The position numbers were made by a program, and so were the translations under genes. 45,725 nt of DNA, from assembly GCA_902800185.1 (NCBI GenBank), contig CADCDK010000018.1, forward strand, positions 1-45,725, given 5' to 3'. Each line of letters opens with the position of its first letter. Position 1 is the first letter of the stretch. The notes below the pieces were generated by a model. That model searched no databases, was not told the origin of the DNA, and was given only the letters and a program-made list of their open reading frames with translations. This stretch comes from an uncultured Prevotellaceae bacterium. Its GTDB lineage: Bacteria > Bacteroidota > Bacteroidia > Bacteroidales > Bacteroidaceae. Positions 1 to 7,384 of this stretch are shown one piece after another.

Positions 1-1107
1 GTCCGTAGAATAGAACATATTACGAGGCAGGATAACAATCGCTTCCACTAAATGATTCAGAAGCAGTTGCTTACGGATAGCAAGTTCCGTACCGTCGCCG
101 CTTAGAGCGCCATTGGCAAGAAGGAAACCAGCCGTACCGTTGGCAGAGAGTTTGCTGACAATATTCAGAATCCAACCATAGTTGGCATTGCTTGTAGGAG
201 GCACGTCGTAACCAGCCCAACGTGGGTCATCCTTCAGTTCGTTTTCTGCACGCCAAGCCTTCTGGTTGAACGGAGGATTAGCCATAATGAAGTCTGCCTT
301 CAGGTCTTTGTGCTGATCGTTGTGGAATGTATCGGCAGCCATCTCACCCAAGTTACAGGCAATGCCACGAATGGCAAGGTTCATCTTCGCCAGTTTATAG
401 GTGGTATTGGTGTATTCCTGTCCATAGACAGAGATGTCGCGCTTGTTACCGTGATGTGCCTCAATAAACTTCATGCTCTGCACAAACATACCGCCAGAAC
501 CACAACAAGGGTCATAAATCTTACCACGATAAGGTTCAATCATCTCAGCAATAAGGTTGACGATGGTCTTAGGCGTGTAGTATTCACCCTTACCCTTACC
601 TTCGGCAATAGCAAACTTACCGAGGAAGTATTCATATACACGACCAATGAGATCGTTCTCTGGGTCTTTCAGTGTATCAATTTTGTTTATTTCATCAAGC
701 AGAGCAGCAAGCTTGGTTCGGTCGAGCGACAGACCTGCATAGTAGTTGCTTGGCAAGGCACCCTTCAGCGTAGGGTTGCTCTGTTCCACCTTTGCCAAAG
801 CTTTGTCTATCTTAATGGCTATATCATTCTGCTTGGCGTTCTCAATCAGAAAATCCCAACGGCTCTCAGGTTCCAGATAAAAGACATTCTTAGCGTTATA
901 GAATACAGGATTGTCTGCAAACTTGTCCTTGCCTTCTGCCACCAGCTCATTGCGCCGCTCCGTAAAACGGTCGTGAGCATATTTCAGGAATATCAGACTT
1001 AGCACTACGTGCTTATATTCTGACGGCTCCACCGAGCCACGCAGTTTATTCGCTGATTCCCATAACGCTTCCTCTATTGCCTTTTCTTTTATTACTTTCT
1101 TTGCCAT
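1..1107 (-). CDS. hsdM: Type I restriction-modification methyltransferase subunit HsdM (partial)
   Basis: N6-adenine methyltransferase (modification) subunit of a type I restriction-modification system, which works in a complex with HsdS and HsdR. Reading leftwards from the ATG at 1107, the frame stays open for 369 codons to the window edge, so the 3' end is missing. The N-terminal ~150 residues match the HsdM helical domain (a run of the type YKHVVLSLIFLKYAHDRF near residue 30). The SAM-binding motif DPCCGSGGM starts at Asp199, and the catalytic motif NPPF lies at 277-280. It is the last visible gene of a leftward cluster that includes two DUF3791 genes and a DUF3990 gene, and begins 7 bp after the preceding small gene. 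hsdS and hsdR are presumably beyond the left edge; they are not visible here. Family assignment is firm. Confidence 0.95.
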   Translation of the reverse strand, partial: MAKKVIKEKAIEEALWESANKLRGSVEPSEYKHVVLSLIFLKYAHDRFTERRNELVAEGKDKFADNPVFYNAKNVFYLEPESRWDFLIENAKQNDIAIKIDKALAKVEQSNPTLKGALPSNYYAGLSLDRTKLAALLDEINKIDTLKDPENDLIGRVYEYFLGKFAIAEGKGKGEYYTPKTIVNLIAEMIEPYRGKIYDPCCGSGGMFVQSMKFIEAHHGNKRDISVYGQEYTNTTYKLAKMNLAIRGIACNLGEMAADTFHNDQHKDLKADFIMANPPFNQKAWRAENELKDDPRWAGYDVPPTSNANYGWILNIVSKLSANGTAGFLLANGALSGDGTELAIRKQLLLNHLVEAIVILPRNMFYSTD

Positions 1108-1114
1108 ATTTTCT

Positions 1115-1351
1115 TTATTTACCTTGTTTGCACCTACAAATGGTAGGAATTTCAGCAACGAGCAATGCCTTCAACACCTCCGACTCCATTTCGGTAGAAT
1201 TGAAGCAGACTATGCAATCCCTCTTTGTAAGGCTGTCTGTCCATTTGAATACGTTGTCATACAGCGCTATCGGAGTCTTCTTGGAACAAAGAAACAGTGT
1301 TTTTTCTCTATTCATCAAATCTTGATTGCCTTGAGTCTCAATTATCTGCAT
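1115..1351 (-). CDS. Small protein of unknown function upstream of hsdM
   Basis: 78 residues, ending 7 bp before hsdM on the same strand, so probably co-transcribed. Two starts are possible: Met1, or Met13, which begins with MNREKTLFLCSKKTP. The pattern FLCSxKxP, then a conserved Cys (DCIVCFNSTEMESEVLKALL) and an IPTI strand, resembles the first half of small Bacteroidota proteins that, from memory, are longer (over 100 aa) and look Rossmann/SLOG-like. If that recollection is right, this copy stops just after the IPTI strand and may be truncated. It has no signal peptide or membrane segment. Two open frames on the other strand overlap it, but strand agreement and spacing favour this one. Function is not known. 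Confidence 0.55.
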   Translation of the reverse strand: MQIIETQGNQDLMNREKTLFLCSKKTPIALYDNVFKWTDSLTKRDCIVCFNSTEMESEVLKALLVAEIPTICRCKQGK

Positions 1352-1399
1352 AGCCTAATATTTTGTTTCTTGTGACACAGAAACGGCATATCATATTCT

Positions 1400-1630
1400 T
1401 TACTTTTGAGAATCAGATTTTTCCAAATATTCTCTCCAAACTTCCCCTGCCAGATACTTGTCACTACGACAATGGAGGTCAGCAACGCCTTCCTCTATCA
1501 AATTGGCTGTGTCGGAATTGTAATAGATATCCGTTGCATCATTGAGCGAAACGCCAAACATCTCGCTAATACATATAATGATTCGTGCACATTGGGCACT
1601 TCTCATTGTTTGCTTGCCATCTTCACTCAT
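1400..1630 (-). CDS. DUF3791 family protein (second copy)
   Basis: 76-aa soluble protein. The core ARIIICISEMFGVSLNDATD, followed by a Tyr/Asn-rich turn and an acidic segment ending near HCRSDKYL, fits the DUF3791 family, recognised from memory. DUF3791 proteins are small, of unknown biochemical function, and usually encoded next to DUF3990 genes, which lies directly upstream here (52 bp away). This copy is clearly diverged from the other DUF3791 protein at 2099-2317, so the pair is not a recent duplication. A role as partner or antidote of the DUF3990 protein is an inference from context only. Confidence 0.8.
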   Translation of the reverse strand: MSEDGKQTMRSAQCARIIICISEMFGVSLNDATDIYYNSDTANLIEEGVADLHCRSDKYLAGEVWREYLEKSDSQK

Positions 1631-1682
1631 AATTGTTCACTGTTAATATAGGTGAGACATTCCTGCAACATTCGTTCTGACC

Positions 1683-2102
1683 TTATACAATACAATATTG
1701 GATATTGGGCTTTTCAAATTTCAGCAATCCGAGAGCTTCTTCCTGCGTGATTTCTCCTGTGAAATATCGGTCTAACGTGATAATTACCCTATCGTTGGCA
1801 ATACCGCCAATCACCAGATCGTAATCGCCAACATCCTTTCCGTCACGACATTGTGCAACAAAGTCGAGCCATTGCTTGTCGTAACTATCAAAACGTTTAA
1901 TTTTCCATAGGCTGTCATCACAAGCAAACTCATACGTATTCAGCCAAGCCTGCTGTCCTCTGCGTTTGAATCGTAGTCCATACCTCACGGCTTGATCATG
2001 CAATGAGGTAAGGTAGAAGCCGCGACCAAAATCAAGAAAGAGACGAGAGTGCTTCGTGTCAGGTCTTTCGACGATAACATTCGATGAATGATACAGTTTC
2101 AT
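1683..2102 (-). CDS. DUF3990 family protein, ADP-ribosyltransferase-like
   Basis: 139 aa, soluble. The N-terminus MKLYHSSN has His5, and the segment DFGRGFYLTSLHDQA has Tyr30; these fit the first two positions of an H-Y-x ADP-ribosyltransferase (ART) triad. The C-terminus NIQYCIV places Gln135 where many family members have a conserved NxQ. From memory DUF3990 belongs to the ART clan; I could not check this. The start ATG overlaps the stop of the upstream DUF3791 gene by 4 bp (ATGA), which implies translational coupling. With DUF3791 genes on both sides it is a candidate toxin or effector of a toxin-antitoxin-like or anti-phage unit. Family assignment is good; activity is unproven. Confidence 0.85.
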   Translation of the reverse strand: MKLYHSSNVIVERPDTKHSRLFLDFGRGFYLTSLHDQAVRYGLRFKRRGQQAWLNTYEFACDDSLWKIKRFDSYDKQWLDFVAQCRDGKDVGDYDLVIGGIANDRVIITLDRYFTGEITQEEALGLLKFEKPNIQYCIV

Positions 2103-2317
2103 ACAGGCAACACTCCTTTCTCCCTCATATAATCGGTGAGGTCCTCCATTAAGTATCTTGAACTGAACGTATGTAGCACATCATACGACGGAATAATATA
2201 GTCATACAATATACCTGAGTCCTTAAGTCGCTTATAGACATCTTGTTGTGGTAACTTCAGCAGCACAGATAGTTTTCCGATACAGAAGGTTACAAATTCC
2301 AATGTTTTCTTATCCAT
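2099..2317 (-). CDS. DUF3791 family protein (first copy)
   Basis: 72-aa soluble protein and the first gene of the leftward cluster. The pattern LEFVTFCIGKLSVLLKLPQQDVYKRLKDSGILYDYIIPSYDVLHT is the typical DUF3791 layout: an N-terminal helix, a VY..L...GIL.DYI.P.YDVLHT core and a short acidic helix. It is shown here with key residues Phe8, Tyr28, Gly34, Tyr38 and Tyr45 as approximate positions. It overlaps the DUF3990 start by 4 bp, so both are probably translated together in fixed ratio. A likely promoter lies about 100 bp upstream. The function of the family is not established. Confidence 0.85.
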   Translation of the reverse strand: MDKKTLEFVTFCIGKLSVLLKLPQQDVYKRLKDSGILYDYIIPSYDVLHTFSSRYLMEDLTDYMREKGVLPV

Positions 2318-2411
2318 TTTTTCACTTTTTTGTTTATCATCATCCAGCTTATTGCCGTTTTCGTCTTAACCCTCTTTTATCTTGATGTTCTTCCCCTCTT
2401 ATAATCGAGTG

Positions 2412-2443
2412 CGAATATAGTAAAAGATTATGATACAGCCAAA
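2412..2443 (-). promoter_or_regulatory. Putative promoter of the DUF3791/DUF3990/hsdM cluster
   Basis: Read on the minus strand there is TTTG (2443-2440), a 20-bp spacer and TATATTCG (2419-2412), one base off the Bacteroidota -7 consensus TAnnTTTG. The leader would be about 90 nt. Confidence 0.4.
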
Positions 2444-2575
2444 TGTTTTCAGTAAAAACTATTATGGAGGTAAATGGACACTTCTGACTACACCATCGAG
2501 TGGGCAGTCATAGGCATTTATTTTAGGCGTATTTTCATGGTTCTCACTTCTTAATAATTATAGGGTGACTTGGAT

Positions 2576-2901
2576 GCCCCGAAGGGGCAATGAGCTATTA
2601 GCCCAGGGCAACGTCCTGGGTATCATCGCGATGAGTGTGTGATTTCGCCCTGAAAGGGCAAAAGCTTCTGCCCCAACGGGGCGATAATACGTCCATCACC
2701 CATCCGTTTCCATACCCAAGGCGTTGCCCTGGGCTGACGGCTCATTGTCCCTAAGGCATTGCCCTGGGCTGACGGCTCATTGTCCCTAAGGCGTTGCCCT
2801 GGGCTGACGGCTCATTGTCCCTTCGGGGCGTTAAATTCGTTTATCCGTTTCCATGCCCAAGGCGTTGCCATTGGGCTAACAGTTTGATGCCCTTTCAGGG
2901 C
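2576..2901. repeat. Cluster of GC-rich palindromic repeat units
   Basis: A run of short perfect or near-perfect palindromes: GCCCCGAAGGGGC (2576-2588), CCCAGGGCAACGTCCTGGG (2602-2620), GCCCTGAAAGGGC (2647-2659), GCCCCAACGGGGC (2670-2682) and GCCCTTTCAGGGC (2889-2901). The 35-bp tandem repeat sits between the last two. The repeated alternation of a GCCCC/GGGGC unit and a CCCAGGG/CCCTGGG unit, and the duplicated ATCCGTTTCCAT lead-in near 2703 and 2840, look like a REP-type interspersed element. No transposase is nearby. Confidence 0.75.
2721..2825. repeat. 35-bp tandem repeat, three copies
   Basis: Copies start at 2721, 2756 and 2791. Each begins GC(G/A)TTGCCCTGGGCTGACG and ends with ATTGTCCCT; the third diverges at its end into CCCTTCGGGGC. 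Copies 1 and 2 differ by one base. There are no unique spacers, so this is not a CRISPR array. Confidence 0.9.
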
Positions 2902-3120
2902 GAAAGGTGTTGCAATCTTGATGAAAAGAATTGACAAAAGAGGGAGAGGAAGGGGCAAATGAAGGGCAACATTCTGAAAAAACGAAGCGGCGGTTGAAAA
3001 TACGCGAGTTATGGGGTGTTTGTTAACAAATGTCAAGTCGCTGAATGACAGGTGGTTGCGGGGTTGGTGATGGAGGTTGGAACGGAGAAATGCAGGTGAT
3101 AGGGTTGTGTTTCGTAGAAC

Positions 3121-3172
3121 TAAGAGTTGTGAGGTGTAAAGCTAAGAGTTACGAGGTGTAAAGCTAAGAGTT
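3121..3172. repeat. 22-bp direct repeat, two full copies plus a partial
   Basis: TAAGAGTTGTGAGGTGTAAAG at 3121, the same unit with AC for GT at 3143, then the first nine bases again at 3165. No function is evident. Confidence 0.8.
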
Positions 3173-3469
3173 ATACCCCAAAACTGACATCTCTAAAAAT
3201 CCTTATTTTTCCGAAGTTGCCAATCATCGGAGATTTTTGGAAAAATGAACTATCTGGAATGGAAAAATGAGTTTTTTCAGGTGAAAAACCCAATTTTGGC
3301 GTCATCGGGGAGGAAAGACGAAGAATGAGGGGTAAACAAAAAGTCCTTAAAATCAAGGACTTAAAGATTAAACACTTTTTAACTTTCTCCAGAAGGAGAA
3401 AAAATCTATACAGGATTTTCTTGAACTTTATTTTTACAAAATGAATCTGTCATGATGGGCCCCCATGAA

Positions 3470-3505
3470 AAAACCGAGAGCCCATGTTGTCGAGCTCTCG
3501 GTTTT
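3470..3505 (-). terminator. Rho-independent terminator of hppA
   Basis: Twelve-base arms AAAACCGAGAGC (3470-3481) and GCTCTCGGTTTT (3494-3505) with a 12-nt loop, 20 bp after the hppA stop. On the minus strand the stem ends in a T-rich run. Confidence 0.85.
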
Positions 3506-3524
3506 CTTTGTATCCATATTCATT

Positions 3525-5921
3525 CTATTTCGTACACATCTTGTAGAATGAGCGATAGACGAAGTAGAGGGCGATGATGAAGAAGACTACACCGAACCAA
3601 GGAGCCATGCCTCGGAAGCCTTCGCTGATGGCAATCTCCATGGCAAGCACACCGAAGAGGGTGGTGAACTTGATGATGGGGTTGAGGGCCACGGAAGAGG
3701 TGTCCTTGAAGGGGTCGCCCACGGTGTCGCCCACAACGGAAGCATCGTGGAGTTCAGAACCTTTGGCGTGCATATCCACCTCAACAACTTTCTTGGCGTT
3801 ATCCCACGCACCACCGGCATTAGCCATGAAGACAGCCTGGAAGAGACCGAACACGGCAATGGAGATGAGGTAGGAGATGAACAGGCAGACAGCGTTCTCG
3901 CCGCCGATGCTCTCGGGAGAGGAGAGGCAGGCGAAGGCAAGGGCGAAGCTGAAGATGGCGATGAAGATGTTCATCATGCCTTTCTGTGCGTAGTTGGTGC
4001 AGATTCTCACCACTTCCTGACTCTTCTGCGTGTCGGCCTTCTTGGGGGCGTTGGCATCGAGCTTGATATTTTTCTTGATGTACTCAACGGCACGGTTGGC
4101 ACCTGTGGTAACAGCCTGCATGGAGGCTCCGGTGAACCAGAAGATGACGCATCCACCGAGGATGAATCCGAGGATGGAGTAGGGGTTGAGCATGTTGAGA
4201 ATGCTCTCGGGCTCTATGCCGAGGGTCTTCTGAATCATGAGGATGAGCGAGAAGATCATGGTGGTGGCACCGACGACGGCCGTACCGATCAGTACGGGCT
4301 TGGCCGTTGCCTTGAAGGTGTTGCCGGCACCGTCGTTGGCCTCGAGGTAGTATTTGGCTTTCTCGAAGTCGGGCTTGAAACCGAACTCGCTTTCCACTTC
4401 GCGGGTTGTCTTCTCGATATCGTCCTCGATGAGCGAGAGCTCATAGACGCTCTGTGCGTTGTCGGTTACAGGGCCGTAGGAGTCAACGGCAATGGTCACG
4501 GGACCCATGCCGAGCATACCGAAGGCAACGAGACCGAATGCGAAGATGCTGTAGTATGTTCCGAAGATCTCGCCGATGCCAAAGGCGATGGAGGCAAAGT
4601 AGGCGATGATCATCAGCACGAAGAAGACGATACCCGTCCAGAACCCTCCGAAATTACCAGCAACCAGTCCGGAAAGGATGTTGAGTGACGCGCCGCCCTG
4701 CTCGGATGTCTTTACCACCTCGTTCACGTGTATGGACGTGGGGGAGGTGAAGAGCTTGGTCAGCTCGGGGATGAGTGCAGCGCCGAGTGTACCGCAGGAG
4801 ATGATGATGGAGAGCGCCAGCCACCAGCCGTGACCGAGGTCGCCAAGGATGAGCCAAGAGGCGAGGAATGTGCCGATGATGCTCATGATGGAGGTAATCC
4901 AGACCAGCGAGGTCAGGGGATCCTCGAAGTTGATGTCGTCGGCATCGCTGTATTTCGCTTTCGCGAGGAATCCATTGATATAGTAGGACAACACGGACGC
5001 AAGGATACCGAGGATACGCATGACGAAGATCCATACCAGCAGGGGCACCTTGTAGTTGTCGGGCACGGCAAGGAGGATGAAGGAAACGAGGGCTACGCCT
5101 GTCACGCCGTAGGTCTCGAAGCCGTCGGCGGTCGGACCGATGGAGTCACCGGCATTGTCGCCTGTGCAGTCGGCGATGACACCCGGGTTGCGGGGGTCGT
5201 CCTCACCAATCTTGAAGACCACCTTCATCAGGTCGCTTCCGATGTCGGCAATCTTGGTGAAGATACCACCGGCAATGCGCAATGCTGAAGCACCGAGACT
5301 TTCGCCGATGGCAAAGCCAATGAAGCAGCTTCCTGCCAGGTTCTCAGGCATGAAGAGCAGGATGGCGAGCATGAGCACCAGCTCGATGCAGATCAGGACG
5401 ATACCGATGCTCATACCGGCGCGAAGCGGTATGTTGAGCAGGTCGAGCGGACGGCGGCGAAGGGAGGCAAAGGCCATGCGTGCGTTGGCGAGGGTGTTCA
5501 TGCGAACTCCGAACCAGGCAACGGCGTATGAGCCGAGAATGCCGATGACCGTCCAAACGAGTATGAGGAGAACGGCGTCCAGCCCCATCTGGTTCAGCAG
5601 TCCGAAATAGAGTGCAATGGCTGCACCGATAAAGATAAAGAGAAGGGCGAGGAACTTGCCCTGTTGCTTGAGATAAGTTGAGCAGGTTTTGAAAATGACG
5701 TTTCCAATTTCAAGCATCGAGGCGTGAGCTTGAAGTTGGCGTACTTTGTTGAATTGCCAGAAACCGAAAAGCAGTCCGAGAATAACAACGGCGAATCCCC
5801 AATAGAGGATGGATGCTTCTGGAGTAGATGAAAAACCTTCAGGAATCTCAAGGTCAGCTTCACTCGCACGTGCAAGCATAGGTAATGCAAGTGCGAGAAC
5901 ACTAATTGCAAATTTCTTCAT
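3525..5921 (-). CDS. hppA: Membrane-bound ion-translocating pyrophosphatase
   Basis: Hydrolyses pyrophosphate and couples this to H+ and/or Na+ export across the inner membrane. 798 aa, slightly longer than usual; residues 1-19 look like a signal peptide or first membrane segment, followed by about 16 hydrophobic segments. The pyrophosphate/Mg site is clear: GGIFTKIADIGSDL, then EDDPRNPG and IADCTGDNAGD around residues 237-258, and a second acidic cluster GDTVGDPFKDTSS near the C-terminus. In the motif GNTFKATAK the residue equivalent to the K+-dependence determinant is Lys537; in characterised families Ala here goes with K+ dependence and Lys with K+ independence. The transported ion cannot be read from the sequence alone. 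Single-gene unit with its own promoter and terminator, divergent from asnA. Confidence 0.95.
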   Translation of the reverse strand: MKKFAISVLALALPMLARASEADLEIPEGFSSTPEASILYWGFAVVILGLLFGFWQFNKVRQLQAHASMLEIGNVIFKTCSTYLKQQGKFLALLFIFIGAAIALYFGLLNQMGLDAVLLILVWTVIGILGSYAVAWFGVRMNTLANARMAFASLRRRPLDLLNIPLRAGMSIGIVLICIELVLMLAILLFMPENLAGSCFIGFAIGESLGASALRIAGGIFTKIADIGSDLMKVVFKIGEDDPRNPGVIADCTGDNAGDSIGPTADGFETYGVTGVALVSFILLAVPDNYKVPLLVWIFVMRILGILASVLSYYINGFLAKAKYSDADDINFEDPLTSLVWITSIMSIIGTFLASWLILGDLGHGWWLALSIIISCGTLGAALIPELTKLFTSPTSIHVNEVVKTSEQGGASLNILSGLVAGNFGGFWTGIVFFVLMIIAYFASIAFGIGEIFGTYYSIFAFGLVAFGMLGMGPVTIAVDSYGPVTDNAQSVYELSLIEDDIEKTTREVESEFGFKPDFEKAKYYLEANDGAGNTFKATAKPVLIGTAVVGATTMIFSLILMIQKTLGIEPESILNMLNPYSILGFILGGCVIFWFTGASMQAVTTGANRAVEYIKKNIKLDANAPKKADTQKSQEVVRICTNYAQKGMMNIFIAIFSFALAFACLSSPESIGGENAVCLFISYLISIAVFGLFQAVFMANAGGAWDNAKKVVEVDMHAKGSELHDASVVGDTVGDPFKDTSSVALNPIIKFTTLFGVLAMEIAISEGFRGMAPWFGVVFFIIALYFVYRSFYKMCTK

Positions 5922-5990
5922 GTCGTATTAATTTAAGTTTTTAGATTCTTTTTTCTTTCTTTTGTAGTAGGTTTGGTAATATCGTGGCTG

Positions 5991-5998
5991 CAAACTTA
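5991..5998 (-). promoter_or_regulatory. -7 box of the hppA promoter
   Basis: TAAGTTTG on the minus strand, about 70 bp before the hppA start. I see no clear -33 element. The 381-bp gap 5922-6302 holds this promoter and the divergent asnA promoter; I see nothing else in it. Confidence 0.6.
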
Positions 5999-6197
5999 CA
6001 AAAAAAAATGAATCTAACACAAGTCTTGGCAAAAAAAGTTAAGTTTTTCCACTTTTTTTCCAGACTCAATAGCCTTTGCCGTCTTTGTTTGAAAGAAAAG
6101 TTCTGTTTTGATAGTAAACAAATTTCCCGTTGAGGTTTCAAAATGAGTGTAAAACGGGGAGATGTATGACTTTTTGCAAAAAACAATTGTTTTCTTG

Positions 6198-6228
6198 CTT
6201 GCATTTTAATATTTAATTTGTACCTTTG
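6198..6228 (+). promoter_or_regulatory. asnA promoter
   Basis: CTTG (6198-6201), 19-bp spacer, TACCTTTG (6221-6228): a good Bacteroidota -33/-7 pair, giving a leader of roughly 68 nt before asnA. Confidence 0.75.
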
Positions 6229-6302
6229 CACCTTGGATGTGATTGGAGGAGAGTTTGGAGTGAGGTGGGAACCATATATATAATTAGGTAATAATAATCG
6301 AA

Positions 6303-7340
6303 ATGAGTAAATTGATTCGTCCCAAGGATTATAAGGCACTGCTTGATTTGCGACAGACGGAGCAGGGAATCAAACTGATTAAGGAGTTCTTCCAGCAGAA
6401 TCTCTCTACAGAGCTGCGCCTGCGACGTGTGACGGCTCCGTTGTTCGTCCTGAAGGGTTTGGGTATCAACGATGACCTGAATGGTGTGGAACGTCCTGTC
6501 ACATTCCCCATCAAGGACTTAGGTGATGCCCGCGCAGAGGTGGTGCATTCGCTTGCCAAATGGAAACGACTGACGCTGGCCGAGTATCAGGTGGAGAAAG
6601 GCTATGGTGTCTATACCGATATGAATGCCATTCGTGCCGACGAGGAGCTGGACAACCTGCACTCGCTGTATGTAGATCAGTGGGACTGGGAGGCTGTCAT
6701 CAGCCGTGAGCAGCGCACGCTTGCGTTCCTGAAGTGCGTGGTGGAGCGCATCTATGCGGCTATTCTCCGCACGGAATATCTGGTGTGTGAGACTTATCCG
6801 CAGATCAAGCCTTTCCTGCCGGAGAAGATACATTTCATCCACAGTGAGGAACTGCTGCAGATGTATCCTGACAAGTCGCCGAAGGAGCGTGAGGATGCTA
6901 TTTGCGAGAAATATGGTGCGGTGTTCATCATTGGCATCGGCGGTAGGCTCTCTGACGGCAAGAAGCATGATGGGCGTGCTCCCGACTATGACGACTGGTC
7001 AACGGTGGCAGAGAACGGATTGGCAGGCCTCAATGGTGACATCCTGATCTGGTATCCCATTCTTGGCCGTTCCTTCGAACTCTCATCCATGGGTATCCGT
7101 GTAGATAAGGAGAGCCTGCTCAGACAGCTCGCCTTGGAAAACAAGGAAGACCGCAAGACACTTTATTTCCACGAGCGCCTGTTGAACGACCAGTTGCCCC
7201 TGAGCATCGGTGGAGGTATCGGACAGAGCCGTCTGTGCATGGTGCTGCTTCATAAGGGACATATCGGAGAGATTCAAGCCAGTATATGGCCTGAGGATAT
7301 GCGAAAGGAATGTGAGGAATTGGGAATGCCGCTGATATAG
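6303..7340 (+). CDS. asnA: Aspartate--ammonia ligase (asparagine synthetase A)
   Basis: Makes L-asparagine from L-aspartate, ammonia and ATP in the cytoplasm; a class II aminoacyl-tRNA-synthetase-fold enzyme. 345 aa, the normal length. Characteristic segments are the N-terminal LRLRRVTAPLFV near residue 40, GVERPVTFPIKD near 63-74, the DQWDWE motif near 125-130, GRAPDYDDW near 223-231, NGDILIWYP, and the C-terminal SIGGGIGQSRLCM motif III near 302-314 with its ATP-binding Arg. The ATG follows a 5'-AATAATAATCGAA leader without a Shine-Dalgarno, as usual in this phylum. Divergent from hppA and convergent with lptD. Confidence 0.97.
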   Translation: MSKLIRPKDYKALLDLRQTEQGIKLIKEFFQQNLSTELRLRRVTAPLFVLKGLGINDDLNGVERPVTFPIKDLGDARAEVVHSLAKWKRLTLAEYQVEKGYGVYTDMNAIRADEELDNLHSLYVDQWDWEAVISREQRTLAFLKCVVERIYAAILRTEYLVCETYPQIKPFLPEKIHFIHSEELLQMYPDKSPKEREDAICEKYGAVFIIGIGGRLSDGKKHDGRAPDYDDWSTVAENGLAGLNGDILIWYPILGRSFELSSMGIRVDKESLLRQLALENKEDRKTLYFHERLLNDQLPLSIGGGIGQSRLCMVLLHKGHIGEIQASIWPEDMRKECEELGMPLI

Positions 7341-7348
7341 AGGTGTCC

Positions 7349-7383
7349 CCCTTTAGTTCCTCCAAGCGGGAGGAAAGAAAGGG
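7349..7383. terminator. Possible bidirectional hairpin between asnA and lptD
   Basis: TTCCTCC (7357-7363) pairs with GGAGGAA (7369-7375), with outer support from CCTTT and AAAGG. It lies in the 44-bp gap between two convergent stops. There is no T-run, so this is only a possible terminator. Confidence 0.4.
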
Positions 7384-7384
7384 A

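Larger units (their letters stand above)
2318..3524. other. Gene-free region between the hsd cluster and hppA
   Basis: About 1.2 kb with no convincing gene. It holds the presumed promoter of the DUF3791 cluster (2412-2443), a block of GC-rich palindromes with a 35-bp tandem repeat (2576-2901), a 22-bp direct repeat (3121-3164), a small hairpin with 8-bp arms (3341-3348 and 3355-3362), and the hppA terminator (3470-3505). Short open frames at 2812-3036 and 3171-3356 have no recognisable domain and overlap the repeats or low-complexity sequence. Confidence 0.7.

Noticed and set aside
310-1002. A 230-codon frame on the plus strand.
   Set aside because: It lies antisense to the intact hsdM reading frame, which has clear methyltransferase motifs.
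2721-2825. CRISPR array.
   Set aside because: Repeats are directly adjacent without unique spacers and no cas genes are present.
2812-3356. Short minus-strand frames (2812-3036 and 3171-3356).
   Set aside because: They fall in repeats or low-complexity intergenic DNA, with no recognisable domain.
3747-5288. Long plus-strand frames within hppA.
   Set aside because: They are antisense to hppA and have highly biased acidic or Arg/Ser-rich composition without domains.
5941-6339. 132-aa frame on the minus strand between hppA and asnA.
   Set aside because: Low-complexity Lys/Phe-rich frame overlapping the hppA promoter, the asnA promoter and the asnA start.
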